Origin: Microvirga pakistanensis
GTDB lineage: Bacteria; Pseudomonadota; Alphaproteobacteria; Rhizobiales; Beijerinckiaceae
Direction of reading: 5' to 3'
Length of the DNA stretch: 64,000 bases
Assembly (NCBI RefSeq): GCF_004458765.1
Contig: NZ_SPJX01000185.1
Span: forward strand, 111,590 to 175,589
Below the pieces are notes generated by a model. That model did no database searches and was not told the DNA's origin. It saw only the letters and a list, made by a program, of their open reading frames with translations. The first letter of the stretch is position 1. Each line of letters begins with the position of its first letter. Below, in pieces: positions 34,405 through 43,263 of this stretch. The translations under genes were made by a program, and so were the position numbers.

Positions 34405-34429
34405 GGAACAATCAAAAGGCTTTCCGGTT
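34405..34429 (+). promoter_or_regulatory. Sigma-EcfG-type promoter of DUF6894 gene
   Basis: GGAAC (34405-34409), 17 nt, GTT (34427-34429; preceded by G, not C). Predicted start 34437-34438, i.e. at the ATG itself. One mismatch to CGTT. Confidence 0.5.
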
Positions 34430-34436
34430 GGGCTGC

Positions 34437-34697
34437 ATGCCTCGGTACTTCATGCATATCAGGCAAGGCGGCCAGCTTATTGAGGATACGGAAGGTGTTG
34501 AACTTCCCGATCTCGGTGCCGCACGGGCGTGGGCCCTTCACGGCATCCGGGACCTCGTCGGGGAAGCGATCAGGTACGGCAGAGATGACTGGCTCGACGA
34601 CGCCCTCGTCATCACGGATGCGACGGGACGGGAATTGATGAGGGTTCCCTTCATCGAAGCGCTGCCCCCGCGTCTCTACCAAGCGTTGCATTGCTAG
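34437..34697 (+). CDS. DUF6894 family protein
   Basis: An 86-residue protein: MPRYFMHIRQGGQLIEDTEG, then LPDLGAARAWALHGIRDLVGEAI and DALVITDATGRELMRVPF, the complete DUF6894 pattern found in many copies in rhizobia. Function unknown. MPRYF is the canonical family N-terminus, so ATG 34437 is secure. There is no ribosome site upstream and the EcfG promoter predicts transcription starting at this ATG, consistent with a leaderless mRNA. The Crp/Fnr gene follows after 54 bp on the same strand. Confidence 0.82.
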   Translation: MPRYFMHIRQGGQLIEDTEGVELPDLGAARAWALHGIRDLVGEAIRYGRDDWLDDALVITDATGRELMRVPFIEALPPRLYQALHC

Positions 34698-34751
34698 GAT
34701 TCGACCGATGGTCTAGCATTGGAAGGCTCCCCATCCCGAGAAGGGCAGGCC

Positions 34752-35477
34752 ATGTCGAATCCCCTGATCGGTAGACTTGAACGGCATGGTCCTCTCACGG
34801 ACGAGGAAAAGGAGGTTCTCCAACGGATCACCTCCCGGACGACGATCTTCGGTCCGCATGAGACCATCGTGCCCGAGGGCAGCACCCCTTCGCACAGCAG
34901 TCTCATCCTCGATGGCTTCGCGAGCCGCCACAACCATTCGCTCGATGGACGGCGGCAGATCACGGCCTTTCACGTGCCTGGCGACTTCGCGGATCTGCAC
35001 AGCTTCGTGCTCAAGAAGATGGACGATGGAGTTGCGGCGGTCGCGACGTGCAGGGTCGCCGAGGTCGCTCATAGGGACCTGAAGGAGATCACGAAGCACT
35101 TTCCGCACCTTACGCGTGTGCTCTGGCATACCACGCTGGTGGATGGAGCCGTCCATCGGACCTGGCTGACCACGCTCGGACGGATGGATGCCCGCGCGCG
35201 CCTGGCACACTTTTTCTGCGAGCTGAACGACCGCCTCGGCGCAGTGGGTCTGGCGAACGACGACAGCTACGAACTGCCAGCGACGCAGGAGGAGCTCGGT
35301 GATGCGTTCGGCATGAGTACCGTTCACGTCAACAGGGTTCTGCAGGACCTCCGGGGGGATGGGCTGATCACCTCCCGTGGGAAGCTCCTGATCATCAACG
35401 ATCTGGCCCGCCTCCGCGAAGAGGGGCAGTACAGTCCCGACTACCTCCATATGGATCAGAAGCTCGAGCGGGATTGA
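34752..35477 (+). CDS. Crp/Fnr family transcriptional regulator
   Basis: A 241-residue regulator. Cyclic-nucleotide-binding-like beta-roll at residues 25-125 (ETIVPEGSTPSHSSLILDGFASRH and FHVPGDFADLHSF), dimerisation helix around 130-155, and a winged helix with QEELGDAFGMSTVHVNRVLQDLRGDGLI near 182-209. N-terminal cysteines needed for an FNR iron-sulphur cluster are absent, so it is not an oxygen sensor of the FNR type; the effector is unknown. This is the common rhizobial subgroup often linked with DUF6894 genes and stress. It may be cotranscribed with the DUF6894 gene from its EcfG promoter. Confidence 0.88.
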   Translation: MSNPLIGRLERHGPLTDEEKEVLQRITSRTTIFGPHETIVPEGSTPSHSSLILDGFASRHNHSLDGRRQITAFHVPGDFADLHSFVLKKMDDGVAAVATCRVAEVAHRDLKEITKHFPHLTRVLWHTTLVDGAVHRTWLTTLGRMDARARLAHFFCELNDRLGAVGLANDDSYELPATQEELGDAFGMSTVHVNRVLQDLRGDGLITSRGKLLIINDLARLREEGQYSPDYLHMDQKLERD

Positions 35478-35622
35478 CACGCTCACCTTGTGCTTTGTTC
35501 CTGTCACCGCCGTCCCACGCCCTGGCTGAGCTGGTCCGGTTCGATTCCTGGGAGCTGCGCCGGCCGTGGACAGATCGGCGCTTGCTGCTTCCCTTCGCTG
35601 CGCCTATAGCGATGGCTTTAAG

Positions 35623-36570
35623 ATGACAGACACCCCCCGATCCGTATTTCCCCACCGGCATCTCCTCGGAATCGAGGGGCTGTCCCCTTTGGATATTCAG
35701 GCCCTGCTCGACCTCGCCGACAGCCAGGTCGAGGTGAGCCGCCAGGTCGAGAAGCGCAAGACGACCCTCCGGGGGCGCACGCAGATCAACCTCTTCTTCG
35801 AGCCCTCGACCCGCACGCAATCCTCCTTCGAGATCGCCGGCAAGCGCCTGGGCGCCGACGTGATGAACATGGCGGTGGCGTCCTCCTCCGTGAAAAAGGG
35901 CGAGACGCTCATCGACACGGCCGCGACGCTCAACGCCATGCGGCCCGACATCATCGTGGTGCGCCACTATGCTGCGGGCGCGGTGCACCTGCTCGCGCAG
36001 AAGGTCGATTGCGCGGTGGTGAATGCGGGCGACGGCGCCCATGAGCATCCGACCCAGGCGCTTCTCGATGCGCTCACGATCCGCCGCAACAAGGGGCGGA
36101 TCGACGGTCTCATCGTGGCGATCTGCGGCGACATCCTGCATTCGCGCGTGGCGCGCTCCAACATGATCCTGCTCGCCGCCATGGGCGCGCAGGTGCGCCT
36201 CGTCGCGCCCACGAACCTGCTGCCCCCCGGCATCGCGCGGCTCGGCTTTCCGACCTTCACCGACATGCGCAAGGGGCTGGAAGGGGCCGACATCGTCATG
36301 ATGCTGCGCCTCCAGCGCGAGCGCATGAACGGCTCCTTCGTGCCCTCCGTGAAGGAGTATTTCCGGTTCTACGGTCTCGATCAGGAGAAGCTCTCCTACG
36401 CCAAGCCCGACGCGCTGGTGATGCATCCCGGACCGATGAACCGGGGCGTGGAGATTTCCTCCGACGTGGCCGACGGCGCGCAATCGCTGATCCGCGAGCA
36501 GGTCGAGATGGGCGTGGCCGTCCGGATGGCGGTGATCGAGGCTCTCGCGAGCCATCTGCCGAACGGGTGA
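35623..36570 (+). CDS. pyrB: Aspartate carbamoyltransferase catalytic subunit
   Basis: A 315-residue enzyme of pyrimidine biosynthesis (carbamoyl phosphate plus aspartate). Carbamoyl-phosphate site [10 protein letters not shown] at residues 61-70 and the 80s loop [14 protein letters not shown] are intact; [18 protein letters not shown] and [12 protein letters not shown] are present. Start MTDTPRS at 35623. It ends four bases inside a GTGA that overlaps the possible start of pyrC'. No pyrI is present; in this lineage PyrB usually assembles with the non-catalytic PyrC-like partner encoded next. Confidence 0.95.
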   Translation: MTDTPRSVFPHRHLLGIEGLSPLDIQALLDLADSQVEVSRQVEKRKTTLRGRTQINLFFEPSTRTQSSFEIAGKRLGADVMNMAVASSSVKKGETLIDTAATLNAMRPDIIVVRHYAAGAVHLLAQKVDCAVVNAGDGAHEHPTQALLDALTIRRNKGRIDGLIVAICGDILHSRVARSNMILLAAMGAQVRLVAPTNLLPPGIARLGFPTFTDMRKGLEGADIVMMLRLQRERMNGSFVPSVKEYFRFYGLDQEKLSYAKPDALVMHPGPMNRGVEISSDVADGAQSLIREQVEMGVAVRMAVIEALASHLPNG

Positions 36571-36578
36571 GACGCGCG

Positions 36579-37889
36579 ATGGGCATGAAACCTCTTCTCT
36601 TCAAGAACGCTCGCCTCGTCGATCCCGATACGGGTCGGGAGAGCAAGGGCGGGCTTCTCGTCCGCGACGGCGTGATCCAGGATCTCGGGCCGCAGTTGAC
36701 CGACGTATCCGATGCCGACGTGATCGAGTGCGGCGGCCAGGTGCTGAGCCCCGGTCTCATCGATATGCGCGCCTTCATCGGCGAGCCGGGCGGGCCCTAC
36801 CGCGAGACGCTCAAAAGCGCCGGGGAGGCGGCGGCCGCCGGCGGCGTGACCACCGTGGTATCCATGCCGGACACGAGCCCGGTTCTGGACGATCCGGCGG
36901 TGATCGACTTCATCGTGCGCCGGGCGCGCGACACCTCCGTGGTGAATATCCTGCCTGCCGCGGCTCTCACCAAGGGCCTCAAGGGCGAGGAGATGGCGGA
37001 GATCGGGCGCCTGAAGGAGGCCGGCGCGATCGCGTTCACGGATGGCGCGCGTTCCGTCACAAACGCGCAGGTGATGCGCCGGGCGCTCACCTATGCCCGC
37101 GATTTCGATGCGCTCATCGTCCACCATGTGGAAGATCCGAATCTCGTGGGGCAGGGCGTGATGAACGAGGGCGAGTTCTCCGCGCGCCTCGGGCTTCCGG
37201 GCATTCCGCGCGAGGCCGAGACGATCATGCTGGAGCGCGACATGCGCCTCGTGCGCCTCACCGGCGCGCGCTACCACGCGGCCATGATCTCCACCGCCGA
37301 TTCGGCCGAAATCGTCGAGGCCGCGAAGGCGAGGGGCTTGCCGGTGACCTGCGGTGTCTCCATCAACCACCTGTCGCTCAACGAGAACGACATCGGCGAT
37401 TACCGCACCTTCCTGAAGCTCTCGCCGCCCCTGAGGCACGAGGACGACCGCCAGGCGGTGATCGAGGCCCTCGCCAGCGGCACCGTCGACGTGATCGTCT
37501 CGGACCACAATCCACAGGATGTGGAGAACAAGCGCCTGCCCTTCGCCGAGGCCGCGGACGGGGCGGTGGGGCTCGAGACGCTGCTTTCGGCGGCGCTCCG
37601 GCTCGTGCATTCGGACCGCTTATCCCTCCCGAAGCTCCTGCGGGCGATGTCCACCAAACCCGCGGAAATCCTAGGGTTGCCGTCCGGCAGGCTGAAGATC
37701 GGCGCCCCCGCCGACCTCATCCTGTTCGATCCCGATGCGCCTTACGTGCTCGACAAGCGGGACCTGAAGTCCCTGTCCAAGAACTCACCTTTCGACGAAG
37801 CCCGCCTGGAAGGGCAGGTGACGATCACGATGGTTGCGGGCAGGATCGTGTTCGACCGACGCGCGATGGGGCCGGAAGCGAATGCCTGA
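36579..37889 (+). CDS. pyrX: Dihydroorotase-like protein PyrC' (PyrX), probably non-catalytic
   Basis: A 436-residue amidohydrolase-fold protein next to pyrB. At the place where active dihydroorotase has its first metal-binding HxH, the sequence reads [13 protein letters not shown], i.e. R64 and F66 instead of histidines. The later SDHNPQ region keeps its Asp. Loss of HxH matches PyrC' proteins that are inactive but needed to assemble dodecameric aspartate carbamoyltransferase in Pseudomonas and are common in rhizobia. A genuine pyrC must be elsewhere. Start ATG 36579 chosen; GTG 36567 would overlap the pyrB stop. Its stop overlaps the plsY start. Confidence 0.82.
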   Translation: MGMKPLLFKNARLVDPDTGRESKGGLLVRDGVIQDLGPQLTDVSDADVIECGGQVLSPGLIDMRAFIGEPGGPYRETLKSAGEAAAAGGVTTVVSMPDTSPVLDDPAVIDFIVRRARDTSVVNILPAAALTKGLKGEEMAEIGRLKEAGAIAFTDGARSVTNAQVMRRALTYARDFDALIVHHVEDPNLVGQGVMNEGEFSARLGLPGIPREAETIMLERDMRLVRLTGARYHAAMISTADSAEIVEAAKARGLPVTCGVSINHLSLNENDIGDYRTFLKLSPPLRHEDDRQAVIEALASGTVDVIVSDHNPQDVENKRLPFAEAADGAVGLETLLSAALRLVHSDRLSLPKLLRAMSTKPAEILGLPSGRLKIGAPADLILFDPDAPYVLDKRDLKSLSKNSPFDEARLEGQVTITMVAGRIVFDRRAMGPEANA

Positions 37890-38484
37890 AGAAGTGAACA
37901 TGCTGTACCTGCTCGCGGCCCTGGCCTTCGGCTACCTGCTGGGCTCGATCCCGTTCGGCGTGATCTTCACCCGCATGGCGGGCGTGGGGGACATCCGTAA
38001 GGTCGGTTCCGGGAATATCGGCGCGACCAACGTTCTGCGCACCGGCCGCAAGGGACTGGCGGCCGCGACCCTGGTGGGCGACGCCCTCAAGGGCACGGTC
38101 GCCGTGCTGGTCATGGCCCGCTGGGGCGAGCAATTCGCGACGCTCGCCGCCCTCGGAGCTTTCCTGGGCCATCTTTATCCCGTGTGGCTGAAGTTCAAGG
38201 GCGGCAAGGGCGTGGCCACCTTCATCGGCGTGCTGATCGGCCTGAACTGGATCGCCGCGCTGATCTTCGCGGCGATCTGGCTGGGTGTCGCCTTCGCATC
38301 GCGCTATTCGTCCCTCTCGGCGCTCGTCGCCACCGCCGCGACGCCGGTGGTCCTGTGGCTTCTCGACGCGCCCGCCGTGGCGGCCATGACGGTGATTCTC
38401 GTGGCCCTGCTCTGGTGGAAGCACAGCGACAACATCAGCCGCCTGCTTGACGGAACCGAAGGCAAGATCGGTCAGAAGGGTTGA
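37882..38484 (+). CDS. plsY: Glycerol-3-phosphate acyltransferase PlsY
   Basis: A 200-residue membrane enzyme with five predicted helices that makes lysophosphatidate from acyl-phosphate and glycerol-3-phosphate. The three PlsY motifs are visible: [30 protein letters not shown] and [15 protein letters not shown]. Start ATG 37882 overlaps the end of pyrC' by 8 bp. The gene is 4 bp from dprA, so pyrB-pyrC'-plsY-dprA is a tight operon. Confidence 0.94.
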   Translation: MPEEVNMLYLLAALAFGYLLGSIPFGVIFTRMAGVGDIRKVGSGNIGATNVLRTGRKGLAAATLVGDALKGTVAVLVMARWGEQFATLAALGAFLGHLYPVWLKFKGGKGVATFIGVLIGLNWIAALIFAAIWLGVAFASRYSSLSALVATAATPVVLWLLDAPAVAAMTVILVALLWWKHSDNISRLLDGTEGKIGQKG

Positions 38485-38488
38485 AGCC

Positions 38489-39676
38489 GTGAACCTGACG
38501 GATGAGCAGCGCCTCGACTGGCTCCGCCTGATCCGGTCGGACAGCGTCGGGCCGCGCACGTTCCGCACCCTCATCAACCGGTTCGGCGGCGCGTCCGCGG
38601 CCCTCGAGGCCCTGCCGGATCTCGCACGGCGCGGCGGACGCCCCGCGCTGAAGGTCATGAGCCGCGCGGAGGCCGAAAAGGAGATGGCCGCCGCGATTCG
38701 TCTCGGGGTGCGCTTCATCGCCATGGGCGAGCCGGACTATCCCAAGACGCTCCAGGCCGTGGATACCGCTCCGCCGCTGATCGGCGTGCGCGGCTCCACG
38801 GATGTGCTCGCACGGCCCTGTGTGGGCATGGTGGGCTCCCGCAATGCTTCGGCCTCGGGGCTCGCCTTCGCCGAACGCCTGTCGCGGCAGCTGGGCGACG
38901 CGGGTTACGTGGTCGTGTCGGGGCTGGCGCGGGGCATCGACACCCGGGCGCACAGGGCCACCCTGGACACCGGCACCGTCGCGGTGCTCGCAGGCGGCCT
39001 GGACAAGGTCTATCCGTCGGAGAACGAACCGCTCCTGCGGGCCATCGTGGAGCGCGGCGGGGCCGTGGTATCGGAGATGCCGATGGGCTGGGAACCGCGC
39101 GGGCGCGATTTCCCGCGCCGCAACCGCATCATCTCCGGCCTGTCCTATGGTGTCGTGATCGTCGAGGCGGCACGCCAATCCGGTTCTCTCATCACCGCCC
39201 GCTTCGCCCTGGAACAGGGGCGGGAGGTCTTCGCGGTTCCGGGATCGCCCCTCGACCCGCGCGCCGAGGGCACGAACGACCTCATCCGCCAGGGAGCCAC
39301 CCTGTGCGCGGGCGTCGAGCACGTCACGAGCGTTCTCGAGCCGCTGATCGCATCGGGTCCGCAGAACGAGACGGGGGCCGAGGAGCCTCGCCATCTCCTG
39401 GATGTCGAGGAATTGTGGGACGAGCTGGATCTGCCGGAAATCCCCCGGGCTCCCACCGGCTCCGTTTCGCCCGCCGCGGGAATCGACGAGGAGCGCGCGG
39501 ATTCGGCCGCGGGGCTCATCGCCCTTCTCGGACCTTCGCCGGTTGCCGTCGACGATCTCGTCCGCCAGTCCGGATTGCCGATCCGTACCGTTCAGACCGC
39601 ATTGCTCGAACTCGAGATCGCAGGTCGTCTGGAACGCCATGGGGGCAACGCCGTATCGCTGATCGCAAGCCGCTAA
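38489..39676 (+). CDS. dprA: DNA-processing protein DprA
   Basis: A 395-residue protein. N-terminal SAM-like part (residues 1-75), a Rossmann fold with [32 protein letters not shown] and [39 protein letters not shown], and a C-terminal winged helix ([25 protein letters not shown]). DprA loads RecA onto incoming single-stranded DNA in transformation. Start GTG 38489 was chosen, 4 bp after plsY. In many alphaproteobacteria topA follows dprA; here it does not. Confidence 0.93.
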   Translation: MNLTDEQRLDWLRLIRSDSVGPRTFRTLINRFGGASAALEALPDLARRGGRPALKVMSRAEAEKEMAAAIRLGVRFIAMGEPDYPKTLQAVDTAPPLIGVRGSTDVLARPCVGMVGSRNASASGLAFAERLSRQLGDAGYVVVSGLARGIDTRAHRATLDTGTVAVLAGGLDKVYPSENEPLLRAIVERGGAVVSEMPMGWEPRGRDFPRRNRIISGLSYGVVIVEAARQSGSLITARFALEQGREVFAVPGSPLDPRAEGTNDLIRQGATLCAGVEHVTSVLEPLIASGPQNETGAEEPRHLLDVEELWDELDLPEIPRAPTGSVSPAAGIDEERADSAAGLIALLGPSPVAVDDLVRQSGLPIRTVQTALLELEIAGRLERHGGNAVSLIASR

Positions 39677-39737
39677 TTCGAGAGCGTCATGCGGCCCTCT
39701 GGGTTCGCCCGAACGATGCTCTCAATTCAAGATGAAT

Positions 39738-39786
39738 GCATCGGATCGATCCCAAAAGGTGCAGGTCCACTTTTCTCGTCCGATGC
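39738..39786 (+). repeat. REP-like element, copy A
   Basis: A 49-bp element bounded by GCATCGGA/TCCGATGC inverted repeats. An inverted, about 75-80% similar copy lies at 41647-41694. It abuts the stop codon of the gene at 39787 and follows dprA, so it may act as a terminator or attenuating structure. It shares TCCACTTTTC...GATGC with the 6229/11126 family. Confidence 0.65.
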
Positions 39787-40071
39787 TTATTGCTTCCGCT
39801 TGCCGGCCTGGACGACCCGCGCGGCCTCGAGCCTGGCCATGTCCAGGATATAGGCCAACAGATCCAGCCTCGTCTGCCGTGCAAGATAGGACAGCTCCGC
39901 CGTGAACTCGGCGATGTACTGCGCCGTCTCGAGCGCGCTCATGCCGTCCTCGCGAACGCCACCAGCCGGGGCGTCGGCCTCCTGGTCATGGGGCGAGGGA
40001 GCGGCATGGACTCGGCGCGGGGGTTTGGACATGGAGATGAGGCTGTGTCTCTGGTTCAGTCGATCCCCCAT
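39787..40071 (-). CDS. Hypothetical protein, 94 aa
   Basis: A small protein whose C-terminal half (ETAQYIAEFTAELSYLARQTRLDLLAYILDMARLEAARV) forms a predicted amphipathic helix pair. The N-terminal half is polar and probably disordered (KPPRRVHAAPSPHDQEAD). AAGGAT precedes the ATG at 40071. Short proteins with this C-terminus are widespread in Bradyrhizobium and Methylobacteriaceae; no function is known. No membrane segment. Confidence 0.68.
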   Translation of the reverse strand: MGDRLNQRHSLISMSKPPRRVHAAPSPHDQEADAPAGGVREDGMSALETAQYIAEFTAELSYLARQTRLDLLAYILDMARLEAARVVQAGKRKQ

Positions 40072-40140
40072 TATCCTTACAACTGAAAATGTTACAAGAG
40101 TATAAGTTTTAACTTACAGTTGTACTGCCCAGCCAAAGGA

Positions 40141-41067
40141 TCAACCAAGAAGGGAGATCATGAGCGGCATCGACGCCAGCGCCAGCAGGGTTTGCAGGGT
40201 CAGGATCTCCGCCATCAAGGGAGCGTTCCCGCCCATCTGCCGCGCCAGCACGTAGCCTGCGGCCGCGGACGGGACGGAGGCGGCGATGATCGTGACGGCC
40301 AGATCGTCGCCGCCCACGCCCGCCTGATGGGCGAAGGTCGCGGCGAGAACCGGCATGAGGGCCAGTTTGCAGGCCGTCGAGAGGGCATGAGGCAGCCCGG
40401 GCCTGGCGAGCCGCCGAATGTCGAGGCCCGCTCCTACGATCAGAAGTCCTGCCGCCAGCGAGGCGCGCCCCATCAGGTCGATGTAGGAGGCGACGGGCTT
40501 CGGCAGCGGCGGCACGAGCAGGTTGAGCGCAAGGCCCACGGCGCAGGACCAGATGAACGGATTCGTCGCGAAGGAGCGCAGGATCTCCCAGGGACTTTGC
40601 CGGGGCCTGCCCGCGAAGCGGATGAACACATAGACGGCCAGAAGGTTCAGGAGCGGCACCATGGCGGCGATGGCCACCGCGATGAGCGCGATGCCGCGCT
40701 GGCCGAATAGGCTTCCGGCGACGGCCAGGGCCACGAAGGTGTTCCAGCGCGTGGCGCCCTGAAAGATCGAGGTGAAGCTCGGGCCGTCGACAGCGGCGTA
40801 GCGCGCCAGGACGGGGCGCAGCAGGAGCATGAGGCCCGCCATGAGCAGGATGGACCCGACGAGCGCTCCGCCGACGCCGAGGACGGGAACGGATCCGAGA
40901 TCCGCCCGGGCGAGCGTGTCGATGATTAGCGCCGGGAAGAAGATCACGTAGGTGGCCCGTTCGAGCCCGGCCCATTGCTGGTCGTTCACGAAATTCGTGG
41001 TGCGGCACAGCCAGCCCGTCGCAATGATCAGGAACGTCGGAATGAGGCTGGCGAGAACGGCGGACAT
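40141..41067 (-). CDS. AEC family transporter
   Basis: A 308-residue membrane protein with about ten hydrophobic segments arranged as two halves around a short central loop. Features of the auxin efflux carrier (AEC, PIN-like) family include LIPTFLIIATGWLCRTTNFVNDQQW at the start, KLALMPVLAATFA near 235 and SVPSAAAGYVLARQMGGNA near 265-283. Likely secondary carrier of organic acids; the actual substrate cannot be told. Monocistronic. Confidence 0.85.
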   Translation of the reverse strand: MSAVLASLIPTFLIIATGWLCRTTNFVNDQQWAGLERATYVIFFPALIIDTLARADLGSVPVLGVGGALVGSILLMAGLMLLLRPVLARYAAVDGPSFTSIFQGATRWNTFVALAVAGSLFGQRGIALIAVAIAAMVPLLNLLAVYVFIRFAGRPRQSPWEILRSFATNPFIWSCAVGLALNLLVPPLPKPVASYIDLMGRASLAAGLLIVGAGLDIRRLARPGLPHALSTACKLALMPVLAATFAHQAGVGGDDLAVTIIAASVPSAAAGYVLARQMGGNAPLMAEILTLQTLLALASMPLMISLLG

Positions 41068-41222
41068 GGGAGCGCTTGTGTGACCGGGCGATGCCCGGCA
41101 AAAGGAGGAGCAAAAGCCGCTTAAAGCCTAAACCCGAGGTCGACAAGCGCCGGTCGAGCGCTCATTGGACAGGACGCGCTCGCGCTCCACTTCCTTTTCG
41201 TCCTGTCCCGCTCGAGGTCCGT

Positions 41223-41645
41223 ATGATCCAGGTGACGAACACCATCGCGCTCGATGAGGCCGAGCTTCAGGAGAGCTTCATCCGCGCCTCGGGGCCCGGC
41301 GGGCAGAACGTCAACAAGGTGGAATCCGCCGTCCAGCTGCGCTTCGACGTGCGCAACTCTCCGTCCTTGCCGGACGATGTCAGGACGCGCCTGGAGCGGA
41401 TCGCCGGAAAGAGGCTGACGAATGACGGCGTGCTGGTGATCACGGCCCAGCGGTTCCGCACGCAGGAGCGCAACCGGGAGGACGCGGTGGCCCGCCTCGT
41501 GGAGCTGATCCGTCAGGCGACCGAGCGCCCGAAGCCGCGGCGTCCGACGAGACCGACCCTCGCTTCCAAGAAGCGCAGGCTGGAGGCGAAGGGGCGCCGT
41601 TCGGAGATCAAGAAGGGCAGGACGTCCAAGCCGGCCTTCGACTAG
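41223..41645 (+). CDS. arfB: Peptidyl-tRNA hydrolase ArfB (alternative ribosome rescue)
   Basis: A 140-residue protein of the class-I release factor type. The GGQ motif lies in RASGPGGQNVNKVESAVQLRF (about residues 23-43). A highly basic C-terminal tail (RPTLASKKRRLEAKGRRSEIKKGR) is the feature that enters the empty mRNA channel. It lacks codon-recognition domains, so it rescues stalled ribosomes. Start ATG 41223; the longer upstream frame is dismissed because it precedes the conserved N-terminus. Confidence 0.93.
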   Translation: MIQVTNTIALDEAELQESFIRASGPGGQNVNKVESAVQLRFDVRNSPSLPDDVRTRLERIAGKRLTNDGVLVITAQRFRTQERNREDAVARLVELIRQATERPKPRRPTRPTLASKKRRLEAKGRRSEIKKGRTSKPAFD

Positions 41646-41646
41646 C

Positions 41647-41694
41647 GCGTCGGACGAGAACAGTGGATTGGCACTTTCGGTGTCGATCCGATGC
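41647..41694 (-). repeat. REP-like element, copy B (inverted)
   Basis: 48 bp, reverse-complement relative of 39738-39786, one-base indel plus several substitutions. It starts one base after the arfB stop. Confidence 0.65.
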
Positions 41695-41711
41695 TTTACG
41701 AGGGCATCGGG

Positions 41712-42089
41712 TCAGCTGTACCGGCCCAGACTGACCTCCGCCCTATCCGGTACGGTGCGCGTTGTGAGGGCAAGGCCGACCTCCAGGATGCCGACGATGA
41801 CGTGGGGCCACATGACCCGGTCGGCGAAGCCGAAGAGCCAGGGCGAGGCCAGGAGCAGAAGGCCGCCCGCGACGTCGATGCCCAGATGCACCGGCATGGG
41901 AATCAGCCGGACCACCGAGAGTTCGAAATCCGTCATGAGCGCCATGCCCAGAATGGCGACGCCGAGGATGATCGGGATCCATTGCGCGGCGCTGCCGTCG
42001 GCAAAGCCCAGCAGATACGGGACCACGGTCAGCAACAGGCCGACCAGGTAATCCATGACGCCGTGGATGCGGGTGGAGACGAAACGCAT
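41712..42089 (-). CDS. SPW-repeat membrane protein, copy 2
   Basis: A 125-residue paralog of 10695-11069: HGVMDYLVGLLLTVVPYLLGFAD and HLGIDVAGGLLLLASPWLFGFADRV give the same two-half, four-helix pattern. GGAAGGAG is 8 nt before ATG 42089. In contrast to the first copy it has no convincing EcfG promoter: a GGAAC at 42177 is not followed by GTT at the right spacing. Function unknown. Confidence 0.82.
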   Translation of the reverse strand: MRFVSTRIHGVMDYLVGLLLTVVPYLLGFADGSAAQWIPIILGVAILGMALMTDFELSVVRLIPMPVHLGIDVAGGLLLLASPWLFGFADRVMWPHVIVGILEVGLALTTRTVPDRAEVSLGRYS

Positions 42090-42222
42090 GAGACTACTCC
42101 TTCCGGGTGTTGCATCGTTCGCCATGCAAAAGGAAAAGAGACACGCCGCCCGGCTTGTTCCGCCGTTTCATATCCGACTGCGAGAAATCGACAGGATCTA
42201 CAACCAAAACCTGCAATCGCTG

Positions 42223-43263
42223 CTAATGCTCGGGCGGATAGGCGTGTTCACCGCCCCGGAAATCCGACACCGTCCAGCAGCCGTCCTGCTGTTTGACCGT
42301 ATCGGGAGCGATCACGGCCTTGCCATAGCCGCCCGGGATGTCGAGCACGTAGGTCGGCTGGCAGAGCCCCGAGATGCGCCCGCGCAAACCCGCCACCAGG
42401 GCGCGGCCTTCCTCCAGGGACAGGCGGAAATGGCCCGTGCCGGGAGCGAGGTCCGGGTGGTGCAGGTAATAGGGCCTGATGCGCGTTTCCACGAAGGCGC
42501 GCATGAGGGCGGCCAGGGTGTCCGGATCGTCGTTGATGCCCCTGAGCAGCACCGACTGGCTGAGCATGACGATGCCGGAATCCACGAGCCGGGCGCAGGC
42601 GGCGCGGGCCTCGGGCGTGAGCTCGCGCGGATGGTTGGCGTGCAGCGCCACGTAGACAATTTTGCCGCTCGCCTTGAGGGCCGCGATGAGGCTCTCGTCG
42701 ATCCGGTGCGGCTCGACCGCCGGGACGCGGGTGTGGAAACGGACGACCTTCACGTGATCGATGACGGAGAGCCGCCGCATCAGCTCGGACAGGCGCCGGG
42801 CCGAGAGTACCAGCGGGTCGCCTCCGGTGAGGATCACCTCCCAGATTTCAGGATGGTCGGCGATATAGGCGAAAGCCTTCTCGAGCGCCTCGGGCGTGAG
42901 GGTGCCGAGACCCTGAGGCCCCACCATCTCGCGGCGGAAGCAGAACCGGCAATAGACCGGGCACACATGCACGGCCTTCAGCAGCACCCTGTCGGGATAG
43001 CGGTGCACGATGCCCTCGACTGGGGAATGGGCGAGATCGCCGATGGGGTCCTGGCGCTCCTCGGGCGTGGTCGCGAGTTCTGCGGCGTCGGGCACGAACT
43101 GGCGGGCGATCGGATCGCTCGGGTCGGCCCGGTCGATGAGGTCGGCCATGGCGGGGCTGATCGCGACGGCGTAGCGCCCGGCCACGCGTTCGATCTCGGC
43201 CAGCCGCTCGGGCGCGATCAGCCCGGCTTCGGCCAGCTCGGCCGGGGTGCGAAGGGTGCTCAA
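42223..43263 (-). CDS. epmB: EF-P beta-lysylation protein EpmB (lysine 2,3-aminomutase family)
   Basis: A 346-residue radical SAM enzyme. Cluster cysteines C101, C105, C108 in CPVYCRFCFRREMVG; ILTGGDPLVLS; PLP/lysine-binding segments VPAVEPHRIDESL and LHANHPRELTPEA. EpmB converts (S)-alpha-lysine to (R)-beta-lysine for attachment to EF-P. The ATG at 43263 overlaps the epmA stop, so the two are coupled, and efp lies divergently upstream. The genomic context makes EpmB far more likely than a catabolic lysine aminomutase. Confidence 0.93.
   Translation of the reverse strand: MSTLRTPAELAEAGLIAPERLAEIERVAGRYAVAISPAMADLIDRADPSDPIARQFVPDAAELATTPEERQDPIGDLAHSPVEGIVHRYPDRVLLKAVHVCPVYCRFCFRREMVGPQGLGTLTPEALEKAFAYIADHPEIWEVILTGGDPLVLSARRLSELMRRLSVIDHVKVVRFHTRVPAVEPHRIDESLIAALKASGKIVYVALHANHPRELTPEARAACARLVDSGIVMLSQSVLLRGINDDPDTLAALMRAFVETRIRPYYLHHPDLAPGTGHFRLSLEEGRALVAGLRGRISGLCQPTYVLDIPGGYGKAVIAPDTVKQQDGCWTVSDFRGGEHAYPPEH

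Noticed and set aside
40088..40102. CtrA-like TTAA-N7-TTGT near the 94-aa gene
   Set aside because: One half-site is incomplete, so it is not reported as a site.
42089..42180. EcfG promoter for the second SPW gene
   Set aside because: GGAAC on the minus strand near 42177 is followed at N16-N17 by TCTC, not CGTT.
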